A DNA stretch of 64,000 nucleotides from Virgibacillus halotolerans (GCF_016908515.1 NZ_JAFBEA010000001.1:806001-870000), one strand, 5' to 3'; positions 27,215-37,232 are shown, counted from the first letter of the stretch. The notes: generated by a model not told the origin, from the sequence alone. Numbers and translations are program-made.

Positions 27215-27243
27215 ATTCTATCAGAAATTTGCAGGTCTGTAAA
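27215..27243 (-). promoter_or_regulatory. Sigma-A promoter for the rpsP operon
   Basis: On the minus strand TTTACA, 17 bases, TAGAAT, with TGA just before the -10. The start would be about 35 bases before the rpsP ATG, in the ffh-rpsP gap. Confidence 0.75.
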
Positions 27244-27299
27244 GTGTTTTTACATTACAACCCTAAAAGTAAATCCAATAAGCGTCCTGATTTTATCTT

Positions 27300-28643
27300 T
27301 TACATGAATGGAAACTTCATGCCCTTGCCTTTTTTACCCTTTTGCATGTTCGTCATTTGCTTCATCATTTTCTTCATTTCATCAAACTGCTTTAACAAGC
27401 GATTCACTTGAGAAACGGATGTACCAGAGCCTTTCGCAATCCGTTTTTTCCGGCTTGCGTTCATGATACTTGGCTCCTGTCTTTCTTTCTTTGTCATGGA
27501 TTGGATAATCGCCTCTACTTGTACAAGCTGATTTTCATCCAATTGCGCATTTTTTAGCCCTTTCATTTTGTTCGCACCAGGGATCATGGCCATCAAGTCA
27601 TCTAATGGCCCCATATTTTTAACCTGTCCCATTTGCTCTAAAAAGTCATCAAAGGTAAAGGACATCGTGCGCATTTTCTCTTCTAATGCTTTTGCCTGTT
27701 TTTCATCCACATTGGTTTGAGCTTTCTCGATCAAAGTTAGGACGTCACCCATACCAAGAATTCGCGATGCCATTCGTTCTGGATGAAATGCCTCCAACTC
27801 ATCTAACTTCTCACCCATACCGGCAAACTTAATCGGTTTGTCAGTAACAGCTTTAATGGATAACGCTGCCCCACCACGTGTGTCCCCGTCAAGTTTCGTT
27901 AGCACAACGCCTGAAATATCAAGCTGCTCATTAAAACTTTCAGCAACATTAACAGCGTCCTGGCCTGTCATTGAATCCACTACTAAAAAGATTTCATCTG
28001 GTTTCACGTTTGTTTTTATTTGTTGTAATTCATCCATCAGCTCATGATCAACATGTAAACGACCCGCTGTGTCAATGATGACATAATCATTGTGCTCTTC
28101 TTTCGCTTGCTCAATCGCTTTTGTAGCAATTTCGATGGGACTTGTTTCTGTTCCCATCGAAAAAACAGGCATCTCAAGCTGCTTACCCAATGTTTCCAAT
28201 TGTTGAATTGCTGCTGGACGGTAGATGTCACAAGCAACAAGTAATGGTGAACGGTTATGTTTCTTACGTAAAAAGTTCGCTAGCTTTCCTGTCGTGGTTG
28301 TTTTACCGGCACCTTGCAGGCCAACCATCATAATAACGGTTGGTGGCCGATCAGCCACTGCTATTTTACTTTGTTCTCCACCCATTAGTGTGGTTAATTC
28401 TTCTTTTACTACTTTAATGACCTGTTGACCAGGTGTTAAACTCTCCATTACTTCCTGTCCAACTGCCCGTTCCTTAATCCGATTAATTAAATCCTTAACA
28501 ACTTTAAAGTTAACATCCGCTTCAAGCAAAGCAAGACGCACTTCACGTGTCATTTCTTTTACATCTTGTTCTGAGACCTTACCTTTTCCGGTAATTTTTT
28601 TAATCGTACTTTGTAAACGGTCGGCCAGTCCTTCAAACGCCAT
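27300..28643 (-). CDS. ffh: Signal recognition particle protein Ffh
   Basis: A 447-residue SRP GTPase. The N domain is followed by the G domain with the P-loop GLQGAGKTTTTGKLA near residue 108, DTAGR near 190 and TKLDG near 247. A Met-rich M domain follows from about 300, containing the RNA-binding helix region SIMNASRKKRIAKGSG and ending in a run of Met and Lys. It binds signal peptides on ribosomes and delivers them to FtsY at the membrane. It follows ylxM by 13 bases, as in B. subtilis. Confidence 0.98.
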   Translation of the reverse strand: MAFEGLADRLQSTIKKITGKGKVSEQDVKEMTREVRLALLEADVNFKVVKDLINRIKERAVGQEVMESLTPGQQVIKVVKEELTTLMGGEQSKIAVADRPPTVIMMVGLQGAGKTTTTGKLANFLRKKHNRSPLLVACDIYRPAAIQQLETLGKQLEMPVFSMGTETSPIEIATKAIEQAKEEHNDYVIIDTAGRLHVDHELMDELQQIKTNVKPDEIFLVVDSMTGQDAVNVAESFNEQLDISGVVLTKLDGDTRGGAALSIKAVTDKPIKFAGMGEKLDELEAFHPERMASRILGMGDVLTLIEKAQTNVDEKQAKALEEKMRTMSFTFDDFLEQMGQVKNMGPLDDLMAMIPGANKMKGLKNAQLDENQLVQVEAIIQSMTKKERQEPSIMNASRKKRIAKGSGTSVSQVNRLLKQFDEMKKMMKQMTNMQKGKKGKGMKFPFM

Positions 28644-28656
28644 AGAAGGTGTCCCC

Positions 28657-28980
28657 CTAATCTATTTCTTTTAATTGTTGAATCATTTGCAGTAATGCTT
28701 CATTTCCTATACCCATAACTGCCTCCATTTGATCCAGTAGCATGCTTTTTTGATCAAATTTACGATATAAATGCAATTTTTCTTCATAGGATTCAAGCAT
28801 CGCTTCTGTTCGTTTAATATTATCATAAACAGCCTGCCTGGAAACATGCGATAACTCCGAAATTTCACCGAGTGAATAATCCTCTAAATAATACAAAGAC
28901 ATGTAATTTCGTTGTTTGGGTGTTAATAATGCCTGATAAAAATCAAATAAGTAATTCATTCTGGTTGTTTTTTCGAGCAA
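28657..28980 (-). CDS. ylxM: SRP-associated helix-turn-helix protein YlxM
   Basis: A 107-residue protein beginning (M)[18 protein letters not shown], with a sigma-like helix-turn-helix in [20 protein letters not shown] near residue 40. The YlxM family always accompanies ffh/ftsY and is thought to act with SRP. A TTG at 28980 has AAGGGGTG six bases upstream and gives the family N-terminus; the GTG at 28989 lies within that site. It stands between ftsY and ffh. Confidence 0.92.
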   Translation of the reverse strand: MLEKTTRMNYLFDFYQALLTPKQRNYMSLYYLEDYSLGEISELSHVSRQAVYDNIKRTEAMLESYEEKLHLYRKFDQKSMLLDQMEAVMGIGNEALLQMIQQLKEID

Positions 28981-29063
28981 ATCATCCACCCCTTGTTAAG
29001 TGAAATACCTTTACAAACTTATGATACCGAAAAACAAGATACCGGTCAAGTAGATACTTATCT

Positions 29064-30053
29064 TTACGCTTCTTCCAACAGGTCAGCAAACAACCCATAA
29101 ACAAAGGCAAGGGCTTCAAATTCCCGTAAATCCTCCACCTGTTCCCCAAGTCCGACATATTTAACCGGAATATCCAGCTCGTTACGGATTGCTAAAACAA
29201 TACCACCTTTTGCTGTACCATCTAGTTTGGTTAACACGATTCCGGAAACATTTGTAGCTTCAGAGAATGTTTTTGCCTGGTTGAGTGCATTTTGACCTGT
29301 TGTTGCGTCTAATACAAGCAGTACTTCATGTGGTGCGCCTGGTACTTCCCGCTCAATCACACGTTTTACCTTTGCAAGCTCATTCATTAAATTCACTTTG
29401 TTCTGGAGTCTTCCAGCAGTGTCACAAATTAACACATCTGCATTACGTGACTTTGCTGCTTTGATTCCATCAAAAATAACTGCTGCGGGATCACTTCCTG
29501 CACTTTGTTTAACCACATCAACTCCTGCCCGCTCTCCCCATACTTCCAGTTGTTCAATGGCACCAGCACGAAATGTATCGCCAGCGGCTAAAACAACCTG
29601 TTTTCCCTGCTGTTTTAATTGATGTGCTAATTTACCAATGGAGGTTGTCTTTCCAACACCATTTACACCGACAACCAATATGACAGATAGTTGGCCTTCC
29701 TGCAGGTTCAATAATTCGCTTTCTTCATCATCCCCTTTATAAATATCTACAAGCTTTTCGGAAATGACGTCCTTTACTTCTTTTGTGTCTTTAATATTTT
29801 GCCGTTTTACTTCCATTTTAAGTTCTTCAATTAAATCCATTACGGTCATGACACCGACATCAGCAGAGATAAGAATTTCCTCCAACTCTTCAAAGAAGTC
29901 CTCATCTACTTTGCGATAGCGGGCGAGCAGATCATTAATTTTCCCTGAAAATGAATTTCGGGTCTTCTTCATTCCTTCTTTATATTTCTCGGAAACTTCT
30001 TCTGTTTCCTCTTTATTTTTAAATCTGTCTTTGAATTTTTTCATAAAGCTCAT
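29064..30053 (-). CDS. ftsY: Signal recognition particle receptor FtsY
   Basis: A 329-residue NG-domain GTPase. The short charged N-terminal A region (MSFMKKFKDRFKNKEE) is followed by the N domain, then the P-loop GVNGVGKTTSIGKLA near residue 129, DTAGRLQNK near 213 and TKLDGTAKGG near 276. It docks the SRP-ribosome complex at the membrane. AAAGGAGAT precedes the ATG. In B. subtilis ftsY directly follows smc; here a 441-base gap with a palindromic repeat intervenes. Confidence 0.97.
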   Translation of the reverse strand: MSFMKKFKDRFKNKEETEEVSEKYKEGMKKTRNSFSGKINDLLARYRKVDEDFFEELEEILISADVGVMTVMDLIEELKMEVKRQNIKDTKEVKDVISEKLVDIYKGDDEESELLNLQEGQLSVILVVGVNGVGKTTSIGKLAHQLKQQGKQVVLAAGDTFRAGAIEQLEVWGERAGVDVVKQSAGSDPAAVIFDGIKAAKSRNADVLICDTAGRLQNKVNLMNELAKVKRVIEREVPGAPHEVLLVLDATTGQNALNQAKTFSEATNVSGIVLTKLDGTAKGGIVLAIRNELDIPVKYVGLGEQVEDLREFEALAFVYGLFADLLEEA

Positions 30054-30494
30054 AACCCATATCTCCTTTTAAATTTGTATTTTCTCCAAGGATTGTTGTT
30101 TTTGACACAAATCTAAAGCGCGACATAAGAGCCGGTTGTTTCCCGCTGCGGATCGTTGCTTTCCGCGGGCACGGCCTCAGCCTCCTTGCCCCGACAAGGG
30201 GTATGACGACGTTGGCCGCAAAGGCCGTTTTTAGTCGGCCTTCATCCCCAGCTCTGCGGGGTCTTCGGACACGTGCTGTTCCCGCTGGAGTCAACGATCC
30301 TCCGCTCCCTACAACCATCATAATAGTTTAAAGCAAGCTAATATTGTACTATTGTCAACCAACGTGTTAGCGGAGGTAATACATGCAGACTCCTGCGAGA
30401 AAGCGTAATGTATTTTCTGTAGCGGTAGTATATGTTATATCCCAGTTCATATCAAATGCGAAGATTAAAAAGAACAAATCTCATGAAGAAAACA
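30054..30494. other. Gene-free gap smc-ftsY holding a repeat element
   Basis: The 441 bases between the smc stop and ftsY contain the repeat element described at 30151-30415, and otherwise AT-rich sequence with the ftsY ribosome binding site. Open frames here (for example an Arg-rich one on the minus strand) come from the palindromic repeat and I do not consider them genes. No convincing promoter or smc terminator was found. Confidence 0.6.
30151..30415. repeat. Palindromic repeat element (copy B), right arm internally deleted
   Basis: The left arm begins GTTGCTTTCCGCGGGCACGG (from 30156) and continues with TCTGCGGGGTCTTC and TTCCCGCTGGAGTCAACGAT. A spacer of about 80 bases (ACAACCATCATAATAGTTTA onward) is shared with copy C near 57.3 kb. 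The right arm begins GACTCCTGCG, then jumps to AGAAAGCGTAATGTATTT, lacking the middle half present in copy C. This suggests an element with one intact and one deleted inverted arm. Similar palindromes are widespread in Bacillaceae intergenic regions. Confidence 0.8.
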
Positions 30495-33400
30495 TTACTT
30501 TTCTATTAGTTCTTTTGTATCTTCTAAACGAACAGATACTAAGCGTGACACACCTGATTCCTGCATGGTCACACCATAGAGTACATCCGCTTCTTCCATC
30601 GTACCCTTTCGGTGGGTAATTACAATAAATTGTGTGTCTGCACTATAAAGTTTGACATATTTAGCAAATCTGGACACATTCGCTTCATCCAATGCCGCTT
30701 CCACTTCATCCAAGACACAGAAGGGCACAGGGCGCACGCGTAGGATAGCAAATAATAATGCAATCGCCGTAAGCGCACGTTCACCGCCAGATAAAAGTCC
30801 GAGATGCTGCAGTTTTTTACCAGGCGGCTGGGCAATAATCTCAACGCCTGTATCCAGAAGGTTTTTTGGATCTGTTAATTTTAGTTCGGCATGTCCACCA
30901 GCAAATAATTGTTGAAACACGACTCCGAATTCTGCTTTAATTTGTGTAAATGTCTGGTCGAAGCGTTCCATCATTTCCTCATCCATTTCAGCAATTACAG
31001 CATACAGTGTCTGTTTCGCTTCCACTAAATCTGTCTTTTGTTCTGTTATAAATGTATACCGCTCTGAAATACGTTCATATTCCTCAATAGCACCTAAATT
31101 TACGGTCCCCAAGTGTTCAATCTGCTTTTGGAGCTCATGAACCGTTGCCTGAGCTTCTTCCATATCCGCTGCCTTTTCATAGGTTTGTCGCGCTTTTTCA
31201 AATGTGATCGTATACTCCGTTTGCAAATGGGTCAAGCGATTTTCCAGCTTTACATCCAGCCTGTTGGATTGCACTTCTTTTTGTTGAATCGCTTCGACAA
31301 AAGTTTGATGCTGTTTGTTTTTTTCCTTGAGCTCTCTTTCCGCATCCTGAACATTTTGTGTGCGTTCAGATCGATTGGCTCGTTTTTGTTGAATTTGTTG
31401 TGTCAATGTATCTTTTTCTTCCGTCTTCACTTGGATCATTTCGTCAATTTCTTCTTCCGTTTCATCGCCATTTTCTATTCCTAGCAGTTCTTTCAGTTCT
31501 GCTGCATATCCGTCATATAGTTCCTGCATTTCCTGGAGCTGCACTTGCACGTTATTTGTTTTTTCCTGTTGACTTTTCAAGCGCTCTTCCTGCTCAGCAA
31601 GCAATACCTGGTTATCATGGAATGTTTGCCTGTGCTGTTCCTGATTCTCCAGGAAGGTTTCTTCTCGCTTAGATAAGGTGTCAATTTGTTCCTTCGTTTG
31701 CTTAATTTGTTGTTTTAATGTATTCAGTTCTTTCGTCAGCTGTTCATCCCTACTTTGCAGTTCTTTTTCTTCTAGGGTATATTGCTGATTATCCTGATCA
31801 TATATGGCAAGACTGTCATTTAATGATGTTTTTTGCATTTCTAAAGATTTTAATTCCGATTGCAGTTCCTGGACTAATTGTTGCTCAGATGTCATTTTTT
31901 CTTCGTCTTCTTCTAACTTTTTTTCCATTTGTGCGATTTGCTGCTTCTGCTCATCCACTTTTTGCTCGAATGTTCTCGTTTTCTTCGCAAATACATTCAT
32001 TTTTTCTGTAATTGCCTCTAAATCTTTCTCTCGCGTAAATAAAGATTGATTTGTTTTCTTCTGTGCTCCTCCAGACATCGATCCCCCTGGATTCACGACA
32101 TCCCCGTCAAGTGTAACGATACGATAGCGCCTAAACACAAGCTTAGCCATGTCATTCGCATCTTTTAACGTTCTGGCAATGATAACATGCCCCATTAAAT
32201 GGTTCACTGCTTTTTGATAGGTCGTATTCGTTGTCACTAAGCGAGAGGCAACCCCTACAAACCCAGGATGATCTACTATTTTAGATTGGACATCTTGTGT
32301 AATATAGCGTTCTTGAATGGATCCAAGTGGTAGAAAGGTTGCGCGTCCTTGATTAGACTGTTTCAACCAAGTAATTGCCTTGCGGGCTGCTTGGTCGTCA
32401 TCCACGACGATGTGCTGTGCTTGTCCACCAAGCACAGTCTCGATTGCTGTAATATACTGGTTAGGAACATCGATTAATTCAATCACAGCACCGTGGATAT
32501 GCGTCAACTTTTGTTCATCCCTGGCTTTTAATACTGCTTTTACACCATGGAAAAAACCTTGAAAATCCTCTTTCATTTCTTCAAGCATTTCTTTTCTTGA
32601 TTTGATTTTCTCCATATACTGATAGCCTTGATATAGTTTTGTTTGTGATTCCTGGAAAACATCCCTTTTGGCCTGTAAATCCATTTTCAACTGTTGAATA
32701 GCCGCAATTTTCTCCTGATACAACCTTCCCTCTGTTTGTACCTTCGATTCTTGCTGTTGAATGGTTGCCGTTAACGATTCTCTTTCCATCACCATATCCT
32801 GATATTTCATGGTTTGTTTATCTTTTTTTCCAGTTATTTGTTCGATACGTTGACTAACTGATTTTTTTTCATTTCTTTTTGCTGCCTGGTTATTTAGGTA
32901 TTCGATATAGTCCGATTTTAATTCCTCAATTTGCACAGCTATATTTTCTTGATTTCCCGCTAATTGTTTTTCTAATTCTTGCACAAGATTTTTTGTCTTT
33001 TGTCTTGTGGCCTGCAGTTGGCTTAAAAGCTTTTTTTCTTTTACTACTTCATCATGTAAATCACCGATCCGGACAGCCGTTTCCTGCTTTTGTATTTCCA
33101 GTTTTTGCTTGTTTTCCTGCAGATGTTTGGATCGTTCATTTAAAAGATGTCTTTTCCCTGCGACCTTTTCCAATTCCTGTGTGCTGGTGAGAAGCGTTGT
33201 TTGTAGTGCTTCGATGTCCTCATCCAATTGCGCTATGTCATGCCGCTCTTTTTCCAGTACTGCTTCTTTCTGCTGAATTTCTGTTTTTACCGTTATTTCT
33301 TTTGTTTTCTCATTTTCTAATTCGGTTACTAAGGCTTGCCACTTTTCATGCAACGCCTCAATTTCACCAATAAGAAAAGCGATCTCTTTCTGTTTCAGGT

Positions 33401-34061
33401 TTTCTTTCAGCTTTATATACTTTTCAGCCGTTTCAGCTTGCTGCTGTAATGGGTCAATTTGTTGTTCAATTTCGTAGACGATATCTTCTACACGATTAAG
33501 ATTCTCCTGTGTTTCCGCTAATTTATATTCTGCTTTCTTTTTTCTTTGTTTATATTTCAAAACACCCGCAGCTTCTTCAAAAATCGTCCGTCTTTCTTCT
33601 GCTTTTGAGCTTAGGATTTCCTCCACTTTCCCTTGGCTAATAATAGAAAATGCTTCCCGACCAAGCCCTGAATCCATAAATAGATCAATGATATCCTTTA
33701 AGCGGCAGGATTGTTTATTAAGATAAAATTCACTGTCACCAGAACGATACACCCTTCTGGTTACACTGACTTCTTCATAATCAATTGGCAGTTGCTTATC
33801 CTGGTTATCAAGCACTAATGTCACTTCTGCCACATTAAGCGCCTTTCTTGTATCACTGCCTTGGAATATAATGTCTTCCATTTTGGAGCCACGTAATGAT
33901 TTAGCTGACTGCTCACCAAGCACCCAGCGTATTGCATCGGTTATATTACTTTTCCCACTACCATTTGGACCTACCACTGCTGTTACACCTGGTACAAACT
34001 CCACACTAATCCGTTCAGCAAATGATTTAAAGCCCACGCTTTCTAACCGTTTTAAATACAT
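30495..34061 (-). CDS. smc: Chromosome partition protein SMC
   Basis: A 1188-residue SMC, about the size of the B. subtilis protein. The N-terminal head has Walker A GPNGSGKSNITDAIRW near residue 32. Two long coiled coils flank a hinge at about 510-680 (HGAVIELIDVPNQY, DGDVVNPGGSMSGG). The C-terminal head has LLSGGERALTAIALLFA (signature) and VLDEVEAALDEANV (Walker B) near 1095-1135. With ScpA and ScpB it compacts and segregates chromosomes. MYLKRLESVGFKSFAE at 34061 follows AGGAG by seven bases; the frame is open to 34130. Confidence 0.97.
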   Translation of the reverse strand: MYLKRLESVGFKSFAERISVEFVPGVTAVVGPNGSGKSNITDAIRWVLGEQSAKSLRGSKMEDIIFQGSDTRKALNVAEVTLVLDNQDKQLPIDYEEVSVTRRVYRSGDSEFYLNKQSCRLKDIIDLFMDSGLGREAFSIISQGKVEEILSSKAEERRTIFEEAAGVLKYKQRKKKAEYKLAETQENLNRVEDIVYEIEQQIDPLQQQAETAEKYIKLKENLKQKEIAFLIGEIEALHEKWQALVTELENEKTKEITVKTEIQQKEAVLEKERHDIAQLDEDIEALQTTLLTSTQELEKVAGKRHLLNERSKHLQENKQKLEIQKQETAVRIGDLHDEVVKEKKLLSQLQATRQKTKNLVQELEKQLAGNQENIAVQIEELKSDYIEYLNNQAAKRNEKKSVSQRIEQITGKKDKQTMKYQDMVMERESLTATIQQQESKVQTEGRLYQEKIAAIQQLKMDLQAKRDVFQESQTKLYQGYQYMEKIKSRKEMLEEMKEDFQGFFHGVKAVLKARDEQKLTHIHGAVIELIDVPNQYITAIETVLGGQAQHIVVDDDQAARKAITWLKQSNQGRATFLPLGSIQERYITQDVQSKIVDHPGFVGVASRLVTTNTTYQKAVNHLMGHVIIARTLKDANDMAKLVFRRYRIVTLDGDVVNPGGSMSGGAQKKTNQSLFTREKDLEAITEKMNVFAKKTRTFEQKVDEQKQQIAQMEKKLEEDEEKMTSEQQLVQELQSELKSLEMQKTSLNDSLAIYDQDNQQYTLEEKELQSRDEQLTKELNTLKQQIKQTKEQIDTLSKREETFLENQEQHRQTFHDNQVLLAEQEERLKSQQEKTNNVQVQLQEMQELYDGYAAELKELLGIENGDETEEEIDEMIQVKTEEKDTLTQQIQQKRANRSERTQNVQDAERELKEKNKQHQTFVEAIQQKEVQSNRLDVKLENRLTHLQTEYTITFEKARQTYEKAADMEEAQATVHELQKQIEHLGTVNLGAIEEYERISERYTFITEQKTDLVEAKQTLYAVIAEMDEEMMERFDQTFTQIKAEFGVVFQQLFAGGHAELKLTDPKNLLDTGVEIIAQPPGKKLQHLGLLSGGERALTAIALLFAILRVRPVPFCVLDEVEAALDEANVSRFAKYVKLYSADTQFIVITHRKGTMEEADVLYGVTMQESGVSRLVSVRLEDTKELIEK

Positions 34062-34243
34062 ATACATTCTCCTACCAGAAAAAGAACTATTCCATATTCT
34101 ATCTTTCTCTTCATAAAATTCACCATTCAATTATTTGGCTTTTTACCGCATCTATTTTATCATAAATATAGTATCATAAGAAGTATGAAACTGATACATA
34201 GATATTGCTTTTGCTGTTAAATCAAAATGAAAGAGGTGTTAAC

Positions 34244-34468
34244 ATGACTTTAGAGGTTCCGTCCAATGAAAATCTGAAAGTGCTATTGAATGAACTAGCA
34301 ACACGTTTAAAAGTTGCTAATCGCGGTCTGCTTGATCCGGAAGATTATAATCTCGATAAGTATGAGGATTTAAAGTTTATGTATGATATGGTGGTGCAAA
34401 GAGGGCAGCTTAGTGCATCTGAAACACAAGCTTTTATTGATGAATTGCGTGCAGTTAGAAAAAATTAA
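34244..34468 (+). CDS. DUF1128 family small protein (UPF0435-like)
   Basis: A 74-residue soluble helical protein, MTLEVPSNENLKVLLNELAT, with LDPEDYNLDKYEDLKFMYDM and QAFIDELRAVRKN. It matches the DUF1128 family (B. subtilis YfkK type), function unknown. The ATG has AAAGAGGTG five bases upstream. It is one of three plus-strand genes in the window and sits between rnc and smc, which are adjacent in B. subtilis, so it breaks that operon. It ends at a hairpin shared with the convergent rnc. Confidence 0.88.
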   Translation: MTLEVPSNENLKVLLNELATRLKVANRGLLDPEDYNLDKYEDLKFMYDMVVQRGQLSASETQAFIDELRAVRKN

Positions 34469-34481
34469 GTACTTTAAGTGG

Positions 34482-34506
34482 AAAAGGCTGTTATTGACAG
34501 CCTTTT
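34482..34506. terminator. Bidirectional terminator between the DUF1128 gene and rnc
   Basis: AAAAGGCTGT and ACAGCCTTTT form a perfect 10-bp stem with a five-base loop, A-rich on one side and T-rich on the other, lying between convergent stops at 34468 and 34512. Confidence 0.88.
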
Positions 34507-34511
34507 CTGTG

Positions 34512-35195
34512 TTAAGAAAGATAATTATCCAACGCTGCTTTAGCTGCACGTTGCTCCGCTTCTTTCTTTGTCCGACCAATCCCCATGCCACGTTCTTCAT
34601 CTTTCACCAGCACCTGTGCAACAAATTCTTTGTTATGGGATGGGCCCTTTTCTTCCACAATATTATAATCAATTGTTTGACCCTTTTCCTTCTGGACCAA
34701 CTCTTGTAGTTGGCTTTTATAATCCATCGCATGCGAAAAAGCACCAGCATTTATTTTCGGAAAAACATGATCTTCAAGAAACTTTAATGCTACTTCAAAG
34801 CCTTGATCTAAATATAGTGCGCCCAGAAACGCTTCAAATACATCTGCCAGTAAAGCAGAACGATCCCGTCCACCGGTTTGCTCTTCCCCTCTCCCCAGCA
34901 ATATATAATTACCGAAGTTTAATTCACGGGCAAAATGAAACAGCGATGGTTCACAAACGATCGATGCACGTAATTTAGTCATCTCCCCTTCAGGCATTGA
35001 CTTTTTCTCACGATATAAATATTGGGAGACACCCAATTCCAGGACTGCATCTCCCAAGAATTCCAATCGCTCGTTATCCAAAAATATGTCTTTGCGATGC
35101 TCATTCACATAGGATGAATGGGTAAAAGCTTGTTTCAACAAGGCATGATCCTTAAAGCTAATAGACAGCTGCTTTTCTAACTGTGCAATATTCAT
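34512..35195 (-). CDS. rnc: Ribonuclease III
   Basis: A 227-residue RNase III. The catalytic domain has [10 protein letters not shown] and the signature [18 protein letters not shown] near residue 40, plus [19 protein letters not shown] near 112. The dsRNA-binding domain follows from about 155 ([20 protein letters not shown], ending AKAALDNYL). It processes rRNA precursors and double-stranded transcripts. The ATG at 35195 is preferred, with GAGGTG nine bases upstream; an in-frame GTG at 35207 overlaps that site. Confidence 0.96.
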   Translation of the reverse strand: MNIAQLEKQLSISFKDHALLKQAFTHSSYVNEHRKDIFLDNERLEFLGDAVLELGVSQYLYREKKSMPEGEMTKLRASIVCEPSLFHFARELNFGNYILLGRGEEQTGGRDRSALLADVFEAFLGALYLDQGFEVALKFLEDHVFPKINAGAFSHAMDYKSQLQELVQKEKGQTIDYNIVEEKGPSHNKEFVAQVLVKDEERGMGIGRTKKEAEQRAAKAALDNYLS

Positions 35196-35222
35196 TCTAC
35201 ATGCCACCTCTAGTATAATTAT

Positions 35223-35252
35223 GCGGAAAGTCCCGCATCATTTGCGAGACTT
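35223..35252 (-). other. Hairpin between acpP and rnc
   Basis: On the minus strand GGAAGTCTCGC and GCGGGACTTTCC form a strong stem with one bulged T and a loop of seven bases. No T-run follows, so it is not a clear terminator. It could be an RNase processing or stability site, or a partial terminator before rnc. Confidence 0.5.
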
Positions 35253-35266
35253 CCTATTACATCAAA

Positions 35267-35500
35267 CTATTGTACACTGTTAATGTAATCAACTGCATCA
35301 CCAACAGTACTTAATTTTTCTGCTTCTTCATCAGCAATTTCCATGTCAAATTCATCTTCAAGTTCCATAATAAGCTCAACCACATCTAACGAATCTGCTT
35401 CAAGGTCGTCTTTAAAAGATGCTTCCATTGTTACTTTTTCTTGCTCAACGTCAAGATGATCAACAATAAGTGCTTTTACACGATCAAAAATCTCATCCAC
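35267..35500 (-). CDS. acpP: Acyl carrier protein
   Basis: A 77-residue acidic ACP. The Ser that carries 4'-phosphopantetheine is in [19 protein letters not shown] near residue 37. It shuttles fatty acyl chains for FabD, FabG and PlsX, all in this operon. The start is a GTG with GGGAGGTG seven bases upstream. Confidence 0.98.
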   Translation of the reverse strand: MDEIFDRVKALIVDHLDVEQEKVTMEASFKDDLEADSLDVVELIMELEDEFDMEIADEEAEKLSTVGDAVDYINSVQ

Positions 35501-35547
35501 TACATTTCACCTCCCTTCAATAGAACCGGTCGCTTAAGTTTTTGGTA

Positions 35548-36291
35548 TTACATCACCATACCACCGTCAATATGTATCGTTTGACCGGTGATATAGCTTG
35601 CATCATCCGAGGCTAGAAAACGGACTACATTTGCTACTTCTTGAGGTGTCCCAAGTTTAGCAAGTGGAATCATTGCCAACATACCTGCCCGCTGTTCTTC
35701 CGTTAATTGATCTGTCATATCTGTTGAAATAAAACCTGGTGCCACTGCATTCACATAAATATTACGCGATGCCAGCTCTTTTGCAGTTGTTTTCGTTAAT
35801 CCGATAACACCTGCTTTGGCCGCAGCATAATTGGCTTGACCCGGATTACCGGTCACGCCAACAACCGAGGCAACATTGATAATTTTACCGGATTTTTGTT
35901 TCATCATTTGTCTGGTCACTGCTTTTGTACAAACAAAGACACCTTTCAGATTGGTGTTAATAACTTGATCAAATTCTGCTTCTTTCATACGCATCAATAA
36001 ATTATCTTTCGTTACACCGGCATTATTTACTAATATATCCAAGGAACCAAATTTGCTGGTTACTGCTTTAACCATCTCTTTTACATCGGATTCGTTTGCT
36101 ACATCCGCCTGGACTTTAAAGGATTTCAAGCCCATTTGCTCAATCTCCTGAACAACTGCTTCTGCCCTTGCTTCGCTACCCGCATAATTAACGGCAACGT
36201 TTGCTCCTTGTCTTGCCAATTCAATTGCAATAGCCCGGCCGATTCCACGTGATGCTCCGGTTACTAATGCATTTTTACCTTGTAATATCAT
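35548..36291 (-). CDS. fabG: 3-oxoacyl-[acyl-carrier-protein] reductase
   Basis: A 247-residue short-chain dehydrogenase. The NADPH-binding motif is [13 protein letters not shown] near residue 10, NNAG lies near 88, and the catalytic set includes Ser in [15 protein letters not shown] and Tyr/Lys in NYAAAKAG near 152-156. It reduces 3-oxoacyl-ACP in the elongation cycle. The ATG at 36291 overlaps the fabD stop (ATGA) and AAGGAGG lies about ten bases upstream. Confidence 0.97.
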   Translation of the reverse strand: MILQGKNALVTGASRGIGRAIAIELARQGANVAVNYAGSEARAEAVVQEIEQMGLKSFKVQADVANESDVKEMVKAVTSKFGSLDILVNNAGVTKDNLLMRMKEAEFDQVINTNLKGVFVCTKAVTRQMMKQKSGKIINVASVVGVTGNPGQANYAAAKAGVIGLTKTTAKELASRNIYVNAVAPGFISTDMTDQLTEEQRAGMLAMIPLAKLGTPQEVANVVRFLASDDASYITGQTIHIDGGMVM

Positions 36292-37232
36292 GTCACGTCC
36301 CCCTCCTTGTACCATGAGATAAATTCATTCATGGAGGCTATATCCTGTACAGCGAAGGATTTAACATTCCGATCAATCTTTTTCACTAATCCGCTCAACA
36401 CCTTACCATTTCCTATTTCAACGAAGGCATCAACATCTTGATCCATCATATGGCGGATCGATGCTTCAAACTGGACCGGCGAGTAAAGTTGTTTAACTAA
36501 CAATTCCTCGATATCTTCCCGTTTGGTTACTGGATTTGCTGAAACGTTTGCGTAGACAGGAATCGTTGCATCCTGAATACCTGCTTCTTTTAAATACGCT
36601 GCAAAAGCTGTATTTGCCGGTTCCATTAATCTAGAATGAAATGGTCCGCTTACGTTTAAAGGAAGCACACGCTTTGCTCCGTGTTCCTTTAAGATAGCAG
36701 ATGCTTGTTCCATTCCCTTTTTTGATCCGGAAATAACAATTTGTCCAGGACAATTTATATTGGCCTTATCCACTATCTCATCTTTAACTTCTGCCAGCGC
36801 TTTGTCGATATCTGCTTCAGACATGCCTAGTACGGCCGCCATCGTCCCTTGTCCTTCAGGAAAAGCATCTTCCATTAATTTTCCACGGGTAGCAACAAGT
36901 GGTAATGCCTGATCCAGGGAAAGCGCTCCAGCCGCAACAAGGGCGCTGTATTCACCCAGACTATGTCCGATAGCCATCACAGGTTTGATTTGCTCTGCAG
37001 AAAGTAAATGATTTATAACGATACTTGAAAGCAATAAAGCTGGCTGTGCATTTTCAGTAGCTGTCAGCAGCTCTTTCGGTCCTTCAAGCATAATTTCAGT
37101 TAGGTTTTTCCCTAATAAGCGGTCCGCTTCTTCAAACTGCTGTTTAACTGCTGGGAAACTTTCGTAAAATTCCTGGGCCATACCGACCTTTTGCGAGCCT
37201 TGGCCAGGAAACATGAATGCTACGCGTTTCAT
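36288..37232 (-). CDS. fabD: Malonyl-CoA:ACP transacylase
   Basis: A 314-residue acyltransferase. [15 protein letters not shown] is at the N-terminus; the catalytic Ser is in [17 protein letters not shown] near residue 91; the His is in [13 protein letters not shown] near 200. It loads malonyl groups onto ACP. Its start overlaps the plsX stop by four bases, and its stop overlaps fabG, so the operon is tightly coupled. Confidence 0.97.
   Translation of the reverse strand: MKRVAFMFPGQGSQKVGMAQEFYESFPAVKQQFEEADRLLGKNLTEIMLEGPKELLTATENAQPALLLSSIVINHLLSAEQIKPVMAIGHSLGEYSALVAAGALSLDQALPLVATRGKLMEDAFPEGQGTMAAVLGMSEADIDKALAEVKDEIVDKANINCPGQIVISGSKKGMEQASAILKEHGAKRVLPLNVSGPFHSRLMEPANTAFAAYLKEAGIQDATIPVYANVSANPVTKREDIEELLVKQLYSPVQFEASIRHMMDQDVDAFVEIGNGKVLSGLVKKIDRNVKSFAVQDIASMNEFISWYKEGDVT

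Noticed and set aside
30019-30321. Arg-rich minus-strand open frame overlapping the start of ftsY
   Set aside because: It is a reading of the GC-rich repeat element; FtsY in the other frame is clearly the gene.
30383-30619. Plus-strand open frame next to smc
   Set aside because: It overlaps the end of smc on the other strand, and no binding site or family is seen.
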